DNA of 64,000 nucleotides from an uncultured Rhodocyclaceae bacterium. GTDB taxonomy: Bacteria > Pseudomonadota > Gammaproteobacteria > Burkholderiales > Rhodocyclaceae. The position numbers and the translations under genes are program-made. The notes under the pieces were generated by a model, which did not search any database, had not been told where the DNA came from, and saw only the letters and a program-made list of their open reading frames with translations. The stretch's first letter is position 1; each line of letters starts with the position of its first letter. This document shows positions 16,822 to 24,966 of the stretch, piece after piece. The stretch lies in contig OU015322.1 of assembly GCA_907163225.1 (NCBI GenBank), positions 3,322,501 to 3,386,500 of the forward strand, given 5' to 3'.

Positions 16822-19313
16822 TACCAGTCCTCGCGCACGGCGAGCACCGCGCCCTGGCGCATCGCCTGCCGTCCGGCCAGCACCGCAGCCAGCCCGGCGA
16901 GGGTAACGAGGCTGCCGGCAAAAAGCAGCAGGGCGCCCCACGGCACATGCAAATCCATGCTCCAGTGGAAGCTCTGGCGATTGACCACCTCGATCAGAAT
17001 CAGGCCGATACCACCCCCGGCCAGCAAGCCGCCAAGCACCCCGATGCTCGCCACCAGTCCGCCCTCAAGCGCCAGCATGGCGCCGATCTGGGTGCGGCTG
17101 ACGCCGAGGTGGCGCAGCATCCCGAACTCTTTGCGCCGGGTCGCCGCCAGCGAGGCAAAACTGGCCGCTACCCCGGCCAGCCCGATCACGATGGCAACCG
17201 CTTCGAGCAAATACGTGACGGCAAAAGTACGATCAAAAATGCGCAGGCTGATCTGTCGAATCTCGCCGGGGCGGGCAACTTCCAGTGTGTCGCCAGCAGC
17301 CAGCGCCAGCAGCCGGCTGGCTACCTGCTCGCTGCTAGCCGGGTCATCAACGGTAATCGCGGCATCGTTCACCCGCAAATCGCCCGTCAATTTCCGGTAG
17401 ACCGCAAGATCGATCATCAGCGCACCGGTTTGTCGGGAATAGTCGCGCCACACACCGTTCACATGAAATTCACGCGCGACGCCACCCAGCGGCAGCGCGA
17501 CCACTTTCCCCGGCTGCCAGCCGAACTGGTCGGCCATGGCTTCAGAAATCCAGAGTGCCGGCAAGGTGGAGAACTGGGGCTGGCCGACCAGCGGCAAGTT
17601 GCTGCCATCTGCCGGGAGCGGGCGGGCAATCAGGGCCACCGGAGCGCGACCTTCGCCCAGGCGCAACTGGTCGTGGCGGGTGAATTCGAGGTGCTTGATG
17701 CCGGGCGTGCGGGCGATGGCGGCCTGCAAATCCGCGCCCAAATACGCGCTGCTTTGGGCTCGGCCGGCACGCAGGTAAAGGTCTGCCGGCAATAATTGGC
17801 CCAGCCATTCATCGACTGATTCACGGAACGAGGCGACCATGATCGCCATGGCCACGGCCAGTGCCACGCTGGTCAACACGCCGGCGGCCGCCACCACGGC
17901 GTAACCGGGGGCGCTGACCAGACGCGCGGCCGCCAGCCGCCAGGCGACCGACGCGCCGCGTTCGGCCAGCGGTTGTGTCAGGCGATGGGCGGCGGCTGGG
18001 AGCAGCAAAATGCTGCCGGCCAGCAAAAAGGCGATGGCGGCGTAACCTCCCAGCGGCAGGCCAGCCAGCGGCGGGATGAAGCAGGCCGCCAGACTCAGCG
18101 CCAGGGCCAGCAATCCCGCCCAAGGGCGGCGCTGGCTGCGGATCATCAGCGGATCACCCGCCGACTTGAGGGCTTGGGCGGGCGCAATGTCGGCGGCTTG
18201 CCGCGCCGGCACGGCGGCGCCAGCCAGCCCGGCCAGCAGCCCGAGCATGACGTACAAAGCGGTTAGCCCCGGCTTGAATTCAAGCTGCGGTTGCAACCCG
18301 GAAAAATAGCCGGCGCCTAGATCGCCGCCGAGCAATTGCAGCGCCGCCCAGGCCAGGCCGTAACCAAGCGCGACGCCAATCACGCCGCCGATCAGCCCGA
18401 CCAGCGCGCCTTCGGCGAGCAGCCAGCGAATCAGGGTCGCACGGTCAAGGCCCAGGGCGCGCAGGAAGGCAAACTCGCTGCGTCGCCTGACGACAGATAG
18501 CGCCTGCGCCGAAAACACCAGAAAGGCGCCGGTCAACAGCGCAATCGCCGCCAGCATGCTGAGATTGACGCGATAGGCGCGGCTCAGGTTGCCGGATTGT
18601 TCGCTGGCCGCCTCGGGCGCTTCGAGCAGCACGCCAGCCGGCAAGCTGCCCTGCAAACTGCGGCGCAGGCTCTCGGGCGAACTCGATTTGGCGACGATCA
18701 GATCGATCCGGGTCAGCTTGCCGATGCGCCCGAAGGCCGTCTGGGCGCTCGCAATATCCATGACGGCCAGGCGCTGGCCATCGGCAAGCCCCGGCAGGTC
18801 GCCGGCGATGCGCAGCTTGAGCGCGCGGCTGCCGTCCTGCACGCTCAGTTCGTCGCCAAGTTTGACTCCGTAGGCTTGCTGCGCCGCCTGGCTGAGAAAC
18901 AGTGATTGTTCAGCCAGCGTCGCAAAGCGGTCGGATTTATCCTGGCTCTGTGGTAGCAGTCGCGGTGCAACGCGCGCCAGCGTGAAAATGTCGATGCCGA
19001 GGACGCGCAACGGCTGTTCGTGCCCGGCCAGTTTCGCCTCGACCTCGACGATGGGTGTGGCATGGGCAATCTCGGGATGCTGCAGGATTTGCTCGTAGAG
19101 TGTTTCGTCAAAACCACTGGCCGGGCCGACCACGCGCAGATCAGATTCGCCAGCCAGCACGCGCACGCCACGGCCAAATTCATTGAGCGCCGCTTCGTGG
19201 ATGGCCTGCACGGCCATGCCCAGAGCCACGCCGAGGACGATGGCGACCAACGAGAAAAGTGTCGCCATGCGCCGTCGGCCGAGCGAGCCGAGAAACACTG
19301 GGGCCAGCGTCAT
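16821..19313 (-). CDS. FtsX-like ABC transporter permease
   Basis: 830 aa, twice the usual FtsX unit: an N-terminal transmembrane helix (LFSLVAIVLGVALGMAVQAI), a large periplasmic domain, two sets of membrane helices (around residues 255-370 and 680-820) and a second periplasmic domain between them. Two FtsX domains in one chain match LolCE/YbbP-type permeases, which move lipids or lipoproteins. It overlaps the ATPase gene upstream (4 bp) and the CrtC-like gene downstream (1 bp), so the three products probably act as one machine. Confidence 0.9.
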   Translation of the reverse strand: MTLAPVFLGSLGRRRMATLFSLVAIVLGVALGMAVQAIHEAALNEFGRGVRVLAGESDLRVVGPASGFDETLYEQILQHPEIAHATPIVEVEAKLAGHEQPLRVLGIDIFTLARVAPRLLPQSQDKSDRFATLAEQSLFLSQAAQQAYGVKLGDELSVQDGSRALKLRIAGDLPGLADGQRLAVMDIASAQTAFGRIGKLTRIDLIVAKSSSPESLRRSLQGSLPAGVLLEAPEAASEQSGNLSRAYRVNLSMLAAIALLTGAFLVFSAQALSVVRRRSEFAFLRALGLDRATLIRWLLAEGALVGLIGGVIGVALGYGLAWAALQLLGGDLGAGYFSGLQPQLEFKPGLTALYVMLGLLAGLAGAAVPARQAADIAPAQALKSAGDPLMIRSQRRPWAGLLALALSLAACFIPPLAGLPLGGYAAIAFLLAGSILLLPAAAHRLTQPLAERGASVAWRLAAARLVSAPGYAVVAAAGVLTSVALAVAMAIMVASFRESVDEWLGQLLPADLYLRAGRAQSSAYLGADLQAAIARTPGIKHLEFTRHDQLRLGEGRAPVALIARPLPADGSNLPLVGQPQFSTLPALWISEAMADQFGWQPGKVVALPLGGVAREFHVNGVWRDYSRQTGALMIDLAVYRKLTGDLRVNDAAITVDDPASSEQVASRLLALAAGDTLEVARPGEIRQISLRIFDRTFAVTYLLEAVAIVIGLAGVAASFASLAATRRKEFGMLRHLGVSRTQIGAMLALEGGLVASIGVLGGLLAGGGIGLILIEVVNRQSFHWSMDLHVPWGALLLFAGSLVTLAGLAAVLAGRQAMRQGAVLAVREDW

Positions 19314-19963
19314 TCCTGCAGGCCGTCGGGAGTGAGGTGCAGGACGCGATCGGCCGTGGCTGCTGCTTCGCGGGAGTGCGTGACGAGAATGCCGATCGCC
19401 CCGACCGCCCGGATGCGTTCGCCGAGCAGGGCGAGAACTCGGGCCGCATTGGCCGGGTCGAGATTGCCAGTCGGCTCGTCGGCCAGCACCAGGCGCGGGC
19501 GATGAACCAGCGCGCGGGCAATGGCCACCCGCTGCAATTCGCCGCCGGACAATTCATGCGGCCAACTGGCAGCACGCTCACCGAGGCCGACGGCATCCAG
19601 CATCTGACGGGCGGTGTCATCCGCAGCGGCGCCGGAATCGCCTTGTAACCAGAGCGGCAGCGCGACGTTCTGCAACAGGTTCAGGTGCGGGAGGATGTGA
19701 AAGGCCTGAAAGACAAAGCCCAGCTTGTTCCGCCGCCAGCGGGTCAAGGCGGCTTCGTCGAGGCCTGACAGCTTGTCGCCATCAAGAACAACGCTGCCCT
19801 GATCGGCCCGGTCGAGACCGGCGATAAGGTTGAGCAGGGTGGATTTGCCGACCCCGGATTCGCCGACAATCGCCACGTATTCACCATCGTTCAGCTTGAG
19901 CGAGGTGCTGTGCAGTGCCACTCGGCCATTGAAACTGCGCGACAGGGAAGTTATCTCAAGCAT
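19310..19963 (-). CDS. LolD/YbbA-type ABC transporter ATPase
   Basis: 217 aa with Walker A GESGVGKST, Q-loop in FVFQAFHILPHL, signature LSGGELQRVAIAR, Walker [13 protein letters not shown] and switch His in LVTHSREAA. The TGNLD extension is typical of the MacB/LolD branch. Partner of the 830-aa permease encoded directly downstream with a 4-bp overlap. First gene of the ATPase-permease-CrtC-like operon. Confidence 0.93.
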   Translation of the reverse strand: MLEITSLSRSFNGRVALHSTSLKLNDGEYVAIVGESGVGKSTLLNLIAGLDRADQGSVVLDGDKLSGLDEAALTRWRRNKLGFVFQAFHILPHLNLLQNVALPLWLQGDSGAAADDTARQMLDAVGLGERAASWPHELSGGELQRVAIARALVHRPRLVLADEPTGNLDPANAARVLALLGERIRAVGAIGILVTHSREAAATADRVLHLTPDGLQE

Positions 19964-19986
19964 GTCCGGGCTAATACCTTCAGGGT

Positions 19987-20418
19987 TTAGATTCGCAGGG
20001 TCAGGTCAGGCACAGGACCAGAATCGGGCTGCTTGCTCAGATCGTACTGGATGCCGAGGTAATAGATCACCCGGTTGTCGCGGTCGACCAGTGGACGGAT
20101 CGACAATTTGTTGAGAAAGAGCTCGCCATTCTTGCGGTAGTTACGCAGGGTGACGGTGCAGGGCTGATGCTGCGCCATTGCTTCGCGCAGGGTTTGCAGG
20201 GCGGGTTGGTCATGGTCATCGCCCTGCAAGAAACGGCAGTTGCGACCGAGCATTTCTTCCTGCGTGTAGCCCGACATCTCTTCGAAGACGCGATTGACGT
20301 ACACCAGTGGGCTGTCCGGCAGATCCGGGTCGGAGAGCGTGACGCCATTGACGCAGGCGTCGAGGATCTGCGTCAGAACGTAGGGAATGACGCCTTCGTC
20401 CTTGGTGGCTATGAACAT
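19987..20418 (-). CDS. Short LOV-domain blue-light photoreceptor
   Basis: 143 aa made of one LOV domain with short ends. The flavin-adduct motif GRNCRFLQG is perfect, with Cys61 as adduct cysteine; the FMN-contact Asn93 (NYRKNG), Asn103 (FLNKLS) and Gln124 (YLGIQYDLS) are present. No output domain is attached, so it belongs to the short-LOV class and must signal by protein-protein contact or dimer change. It sits 54 bp from an SRPBCC gene and 0.8 kb from a photolyase/cryptochrome. In Pseudomonas putida a short LOV protein is reported to control a MerR/LitR-type light regulator; a similar role here is inference. Confidence 0.93.
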   Translation of the reverse strand: MFIATKDEGVIPYVLTQILDACVNGVTLSDPDLPDSPLVYVNRVFEEMSGYTQEEMLGRNCRFLQGDDHDQPALQTLREAMAQHQPCTVTLRNYRKNGELFLNKLSIRPLVDRDNRVIYYLGIQYDLSKQPDSGPVPDLTLRI

Positions 20419-20472
20419 GATTGATTCTCCAGAATTGAGGTGTACCAGTCGGCAAGGGGATTTTGCAAGCGC

Positions 20473-20925
20473 TTACCAGTCATCGAGCATCTCCTTCTCG
20501 ATCAGCAGTTTCAACCGCTTGACGGTGCGCTTGGCGCCGTCTTCGAGGGCAATGCGGATCAGCTTTTCAAAGGGCCGCAAACGCGCCTCAACTTCACGCA
20601 ACTCAAACGTGAAAGTCAGCCGGGTCGATGCCTTCAGGTCATCGAATTCGTACGTCGAGACATACGGCGCCGTGACCCCGCGAAAAATGACCCGGCGCAG
20701 CGCGATCATTTCGCTGACCTCAAAAACGGAATCGGTCTTGTGCCCCTGATCGACGCGAATTTGCCGCGCCTGGAAACCGGGCTGCACCGGCCCTGCCGTC
20801 AGCGGTTCAAGCTTGCTGACCTCGGGCGACCAACGCGGGTAATTCTTCGGAAAGTCGAGCGCTACAAAGCGAAAGACAGGCTCTATTTCGTGGAAGATCA
20901 GCGCGTCAGCTTTGGCGGTGATCAT
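20473..20925 (-). CDS. SRPBCC-family protein
   Basis: 150 aa from the ATG at 20925, which has GGAGG 7 bp upstream; the longer reading frame to 21087 would run through the operators. The hydrophobic-ligand SRPBCC/polyketide-cyclase-like fold is suggested by IEPVFRFVALDFPKNYPRWSPEV, alternating beta strands and a long C-terminal amphipathic helix (LEDGAKRTVKRLKLLIEKEM). Ligand unknown. Divergent from DUF2256-photolyase; a degenerate operator (20954) lies directly before it and the perfect one (21101) beyond. Confidence 0.8.
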   Translation of the reverse strand: MITAKADALIFHEIEPVFRFVALDFPKNYPRWSPEVSKLEPLTAGPVQPGFQARQIRVDQGHKTDSVFEVSEMIALRRVIFRGVTAPYVSTYEFDDLKASTRLTFTFELREVEARLRPFEKLIRIALEDGAKRTVKRLKLLIEKEMLDDW

Positions 20926-20953
20926 CGACGTGCCTCCGGGCGAGGAAACTGAA

Positions 20954-20966
20954 TTGTCCAGGACGA
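20954..20966. promoter_or_regulatory. Degenerate TTGTCCAGGACGA operator, site 4
   Basis: Matches the 13-mer at 11 positions and is better than the others in its left half as a palindrome. It lies 29 bp upstream of the SRPBCC start and 135 bp from the perfect copy. Confidence 0.55.
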
Positions 20967-21100
20967 GTTGTAGTCTGTGGTGATCATGATCTCCTCGCTG
21001 GACTCGGGGTGTGTGGTCGCTTTGGTCTATAACTGGAAGCGAATTTTCTGGAGCATGGTGTGCAAACTTGCCGGATGAATTTTGCATCGATATGTTTTAA

Positions 21101-21113
21101 TTGTCTAGGACAA
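21101..21113. promoter_or_regulatory. TTGTCTAGGACAA operator, site 3
   Basis: Exact copy preceded by TTTTAA and followed by AAT, as at sites 1 and 2. Located 64 bp upstream of the DUF2256 start in the spacer divergent from the SRPBCC gene. Confidence 0.82.
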
Positions 21114-21176
21114 AATGGATTTTCAAGTAAGATTGTCCAACCTGCACGGCTTGTGTTTTTCATCTTCCTCCTTTCA

Positions 21177-21323
21177 ATGTCCATCAAAAAGATTCATTTG
21201 CCGAGCAAGACTTGTATCTGCTGCGGTCGACCGTATTTTTGGCGAAAAAAATGGGCCGCTGTTTGGGCTGAGGTCAAGTACTGCTCCGAACGCTGCCGGC
21301 GAAATCGTCAGGGAAAATCATGA
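21177..21323 (+). CDS. DUF2256 small Cys-rich protein
   Basis: 48 aa from the ATG at 21177. Motif KTCICCGRPYFWRKKW followed by VKYCSERCRRNR gives two Cys pairs (CxxC and CxxxC), likely a small zinc site. DUF2256 genes are very often coupled to photolyase/cryptochrome genes; here the stop overlaps the photolyase start by ATGA. No good ribosome site precedes it. Function unknown. Confidence 0.88.
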   Translation: MSIKKIHLPSKTCICCGRPYFWRKKWAAVWAEVKYCSERCRRNRQGKS

Positions 21324-22849
21324 CCACACTCCGCCTGATCCTTGGCGACCAGCTCAATCCGCAACACAGCTGGTTTTCGGCGCCTGATGACAACACGGTT
21401 TACGTCCTGATGGAGATGCGTCAGGAAACCGATTACGTCCTGCACCACGCCCAGAAAATCATCGCTATCTTCGCCGCCATGCGCGACTTTGCCCGGCAGT
21501 TGCAGCTAGAGGGGCATCGCGTGCATTACCTGGCGATTGACGACCCGGCCAACCGCCAATCGCTGCCGGCAAATCTGGATGCGCTGATTGCCGAGTATGC
21601 GGCCAGCGCCTTCGAGTATCAGGCGCCCGACGAATGGCGGCTCGACCGGCAACTTGCTGACTATGCCAAGCAGCTCGCCATCCCCGGCCGGATGGTCGAT
21701 AGCGAACATTTCTACAGCCATCGCAACGAAGCCGCGCAGCTTTTCGCCGAGCGCAAGCAATGGCTGATGGAGCATTTCTACCGTCAGATGCGGATTCGTC
21801 ACGGCGTGCTGATGGCCGGCACTGGCAAGCCGCTGGGCGGCCAGTGGAATTTCGATCACGACAACCGCAAGCCGTGGCCCGGCCTGCCGCGCGAGCCGGC
21901 CGACTGTCGCTGCGAGCACAATCATTCGGCGCTCTGGCAGAGCATCCAGCAGGCCGGCGTGGCCAGCTTTGGCGAGCCGAGCGCGGCGCATTTTCGCTGG
22001 CCGCTGAACCGAGGCGAAGCCGTGCAGCAGCTGGAAGATTTCATCGATGAGGCGCTGCCGCATTTCGGCGACTTTCAGGATGCGCTGACCTGGCGCGCCT
22101 GGCGCCTGTTCCACTCGCTGCTCTCCTTCGCGCTCAACACCAAGATGCTCAATCCGCGCGAGGTCGTGGCCAAGGCTGCCGAGGCTTATGAGTCCGGCCG
22201 CGTGCCGCTGGCTGCGGCGGAAGGGTTCATCCGGCAGATTCTCGGCTGGCGCGAATACGTGCGCGGCGTCTATTGGGCCAACATGCCCGGCTACGAGGCG
22301 CAGAACTACTTCGATCACCAACGGCCGCTGCCATCATGGTTTTGGACCGGCCAGACCAAAATGCGCTGCCTGGCGCACGCCATCGGCCAGTCGCTCGAAC
22401 ACGCCTACGCTCACCACATCCAGCGCCTGATGGTCATCGGCAACTTTGCGCTGCTCGCCGGGATCAATCCGGCGGCGGTGCATGGCTGGTATCTCGGTGT
22501 TTATATCGATGCCTTCGAATGGGTCGAGCTGCCCAACACCGTCGGCATGAGTCAGTTCGCCGATGGTGGACGGCTTGCCACCAAACCCTATGTGTCGAGC
22601 GCCGCCTACATCGACCGCATGAGCGATTACTGCAAGGGCTGCCATTACGACAAGAAGGCGCGGGTCGGAGAGCGGGCCTGCCCGTTCAACGCCCTGTACT
22701 GGGATTTCTTCGCGCGCAATGGCGAACGGCTGGCGGCAAACCCAAGGCTGGGGATGGTCTATCGTCAGCTCGCCAAAATGAGCCCGGAGGCTCTGGATGC
22801 CGCGCAGGGCAGGGCGGATGAAATCCGAGCCGGGATCGAGGATTTGTAG
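21320..22849 (+). CDS. phrB: Iron-sulfur bacterial cryptochrome/(6-4) photolyase (FeS-BCP)
   Basis: 509 aa. The N-terminus TTLRLILGDQLNPQHSWF is typical of the FeS-BCP class (Agrobacterium PhrB, Rhodobacter CryB). The iron-sulfur cluster ligands are in MRCLAHA and YCKGCHYDKK...ACPFNALYWDF (C-x2-C-x12-C). Binds FAD and a lumazine-type antenna in characterised members and repairs (6-4) UV photoproducts or signals light; which applies here cannot be told from sequence. Co-transcribed with DUF2256 from the promoter region carrying operator site 3. Confidence 0.93.
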   Translation: MTTLRLILGDQLNPQHSWFSAPDDNTVYVLMEMRQETDYVLHHAQKIIAIFAAMRDFARQLQLEGHRVHYLAIDDPANRQSLPANLDALIAEYAASAFEYQAPDEWRLDRQLADYAKQLAIPGRMVDSEHFYSHRNEAAQLFAERKQWLMEHFYRQMRIRHGVLMAGTGKPLGGQWNFDHDNRKPWPGLPREPADCRCEHNHSALWQSIQQAGVASFGEPSAAHFRWPLNRGEAVQQLEDFIDEALPHFGDFQDALTWRAWRLFHSLLSFALNTKMLNPREVVAKAAEAYESGRVPLAAAEGFIRQILGWREYVRGVYWANMPGYEAQNYFDHQRPLPSWFWTGQTKMRCLAHAIGQSLEHAYAHHIQRLMVIGNFALLAGINPAAVHGWYLGVYIDAFEWVELPNTVGMSQFADGGRLATKPYVSSAAYIDRMSDYCKGCHYDKKARVGERACPFNALYWDFFARNGERLAANPRLGMVYRQLAKMSPEALDAAQGRADEIRAGIEDL

Positions 22850-22867
22850 GCGGCAGCGTGGTTACGC

Positions 22868-23374
22868 CTAAGGCTGGCGGTCGCGCATCCAATCGGCAAA
22901 CCATTCAGTCAGCGGCCGACTTTCACCCAAACCAGCCAGCCGGTGGTCGATGGCATCGTGGTTGCCCCAGACCACGTTTGGCAGGGCGCCATCGGCCACC
23001 AATTTTTCGATGTCGCGGCAGAACAGCCCGAGGTCGCGCTGCATGTAAAAGCCGTAGGTGCGGCAGGCCACCGGGCGGTGCAGATAGACCGGGCAGGCGC
23101 CGGTGGCGCGGTCGAGCAGTGGGCAGACGACGGGGCGTGCGGTTGAGTTGGCCACCGCGGCGATCTCGTGGCGGATGGCTTGCAGGTGATCAGCCGCCAA
23201 CCCGGCCAGGCCTTCGCGCAGCAAATCCCATTCGGCGGCAGTCAGTTGCGGCACCTCGGCCAGCCGTTTGCAGCAGCTATCGCAACCCTTGCCGCACAGC
23301 CAGTCGGCCGTTTTTTCCCGGATGCTGGCCACCCGGGCGTCGATATCGACGTGGAGTTCGGTCAGTTGGCTCAT
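22868..23374 (-). CDS. YkgJ-family cysteine-cluster protein
   Basis: 168 aa. Cys-rich metal-site pattern: WLCGKGCDSCCKR near residue 26, then VVCPLLDRATGACPVYLHRPVACRTYGFY, the CxxCC and RPxxCR hallmarks of the YkgJ/UPF0153 zinc- or iron-binding family. Cytosolic, function unknown. Convergent with the photolyase gene, 18 bp away. Confidence 0.88.
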   Translation of the reverse strand: MSQLTELHVDIDARVASIREKTADWLCGKGCDSCCKRLAEVPQLTAAEWDLLREGLAGLAADHLQAIRHEIAAVANSTARPVVCPLLDRATGACPVYLHRPVACRTYGFYMQRDLGLFCRDIEKLVADGALPNVVWGNHDAIDHRLAGLGESRPLTEWFADWMRDRQP

Positions 23375-23380
23375 TGTTGC

Positions 23381-24253
23381 TTATTTGATCGGCCGGGCGG
23401 CTTCAGCCGCCTTGGGGGAAAAGCTCGGCCCGGCAATGTCCGCTTCGCTCAGGCCGCGATTCACATCCAGTCCGATCAGCCGCCAGTCATGCACCGGCAG
23501 GCTGGGGATGGGCTTGCGCAGACGCTCGTAAAAGCGGGTTGGCCAGGTGATGCCTGCGATCTCCTTGTGGTCGAAGAAATCGACCTCGGCGATGGCCCCC
23601 TGCGTCGATTCCAGCCCTTCCATCGTGAAGCGGACGCGGCGCAGCAGGTGGCTTTCGGCGTCGATGAACAGCAGGTAACGGTCCTCGGCCGACAGCCCGT
23701 GGCCGGGGCGACGCACGGCGACCAGCGTTGTGCACGGGCGACCTTCGACGGTTTCGTCTTCGCCCATTTCCAGACTCCGGTTGCCATCGAGAAAGTAAAA
23801 CGGCCCGGTCAGGAACATCCGGTAACCGTCGGCGACCAGTGCGGCTGCAGCGAGCACGTCGCGGTCGGCGCTCGGCATATCATTGTAGAAAACCTGCACG
23901 TCGCGGGCACGGCGGATGACCTGCTTGCTGCCTTTCGGGCCCAGATGGCGCTGACTGATCAGCGGGCCGCCCTTGAAGATGATCCGCTCCTGTGAACCCT
24001 GACGGAAATCGGCATCGATCAGCGCCGGTTGCACCTTGCTGACCAGCCCGTGCCACTCTCCGGCATAACCGACGCTGAGGTCATCGATCTGGCGGAAGGC
24101 AGCCAGGCCATGGGCTTCCGCCGATTTCTGCAGCATTGCGCGGGCGGCCGGTTGTTCGCCGCTGCCACCGGCCTGCGGGATGCCGCGCGACATGCAGCCG
24201 CTGAGGAGCAGCACGAGGGCGATGGGCCGCAATTTAATCAGTCTGGGGCGCAT
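23381..24253 (-). CDS. Hypothetical lipoprotein
   Basis: 290 aa from the ATG at 24253 (GGAG 9 bp upstream). Lipobox LLSGCMSRG puts the acylated Cys near residue 18. The rest alternates beta strands with conserved-looking YAGEWHGLV, FFDHKEIAGITWPTRFYE and the Trp/Phe-rich spacing of LolA/LolB-like or MucB-like outer-membrane lipoproteins; no family is assigned firmly. It ends 6 bp before the YkgJ gene. A repeat copy lies in its upstream gap. Confidence 0.75.
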   Translation of the reverse strand: MRPRLIKLRPIALVLLLSGCMSRGIPQAGGSGEQPAARAMLQKSAEAHGLAAFRQIDDLSVGYAGEWHGLVSKVQPALIDADFRQGSQERIIFKGGPLISQRHLGPKGSKQVIRRARDVQVFYNDMPSADRDVLAAAALVADGYRMFLTGPFYFLDGNRSLEMGEDETVEGRPCTTLVAVRRPGHGLSAEDRYLLFIDAESHLLRRVRFTMEGLESTQGAIAEVDFFDHKEIAGITWPTRFYERLRKPIPSLPVHDWRLIGLDVNRGLSEADIAGPSFSPKAAEAARPIK

Positions 24254-24281
24254 GTTTTCCGACTCCATTTGGTCACAGAAA

Positions 24282-24320
24282 ATTTCAATTTTGGCCGTTT
24301 TTTCCGGTTGACCGTGGAAG
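24282..24320 (+). repeat. Dispersed TTGACCGT repeat between two minus-strand genes
   Basis: Consensus-quality copy: AATTTCAATTTTGGCCG, T-run, CCGGTTGACCGTGGAAG. It fills the 67-bp gap between the YgjP-like stop and the lipoprotein start, opposite in orientation to both genes. Confidence 0.93.
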
Positions 24321-24860
24321 TCACAGTTCGACGGAAACCTCGGCCGCCCACAACGGCTCACCACCGGCAGCAAGGTGGCAGAGGTAGGCCCGCAGGTCGA
24401 ATTCAAGCTGGAAGTAATCGGCCTCCATGTGCTGGCACAGCTGATAGAACGCCTTGTCGTGTTCCGGTTCCTTTAGATGCGCAATTTCATGGACGACGAT
24501 CATGCGCAGAAACTCGGGCGGCATCTCGCGGAAAATGCTGGCAACGTGGATTTCGCGCTTGCTCTTGAGCTTGCCGCCCTGCACGCGGGCTATCCGGCTG
24601 TGTATCCCCAGCGCTTTTTGCAGCGTCTGCAACTTGCCGTCAAAAGCCACCTTGCTCGGCTGCGGCGCATTGCGCAAATACGTCGCCTTGATCTCCTGAA
24701 CGTAGTCGTAAAGCGCCTTGTCGGTGCGTACCTGATGCACTTCCGGATACTTCTGGCGCAGCACTTTGCCGAGCTGATCCTGTTCGATCAGGCGCTGCAC
24801 CGATTCGGTCAGGTGCGCGGGGTAACCGGCGAGGCAGTTGGGCGAGGCGGGTTTGTTCAT
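24321..24860 (-). CDS. YgjP-like (DUF45) zinc metallopeptidase
   Basis: 179 aa. The zinc motif VVHEIAHLKEPEHDKAFY contains HExxH and a downstream His as in the M48-like YgjP/WLM group. The preceding segment with Arg- and Lys-rich KLKSKREIHVASIFREMP is also typical. Cytosolic; substrate unknown. Divergent from and slightly overlapping the 5' region of the MFS gene's longer frame. Confidence 0.88.
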   Translation of the reverse strand: MNKPASPNCLAGYPAHLTESVQRLIEQDQLGKVLRQKYPEVHQVRTDKALYDYVQEIKATYLRNAPQPSKVAFDGKLQTLQKALGIHSRIARVQGGKLKSKREIHVASIFREMPPEFLRMIVVHEIAHLKEPEHDKAFYQLCQHMEADYFQLEFDLRAYLCHLAAGGEPLWAAEVSVEL

Positions 24861-24966
24861 GGCGTGCCGATTTTACTGGAAGCGGGCGCGCCAGGCGGCT
24901 CGGCTTGCTGGCAAGCGCGGGGCAATCGGCGCTAAGCTGGCGCACATTTTCGTTTTTCGAGCCTTG

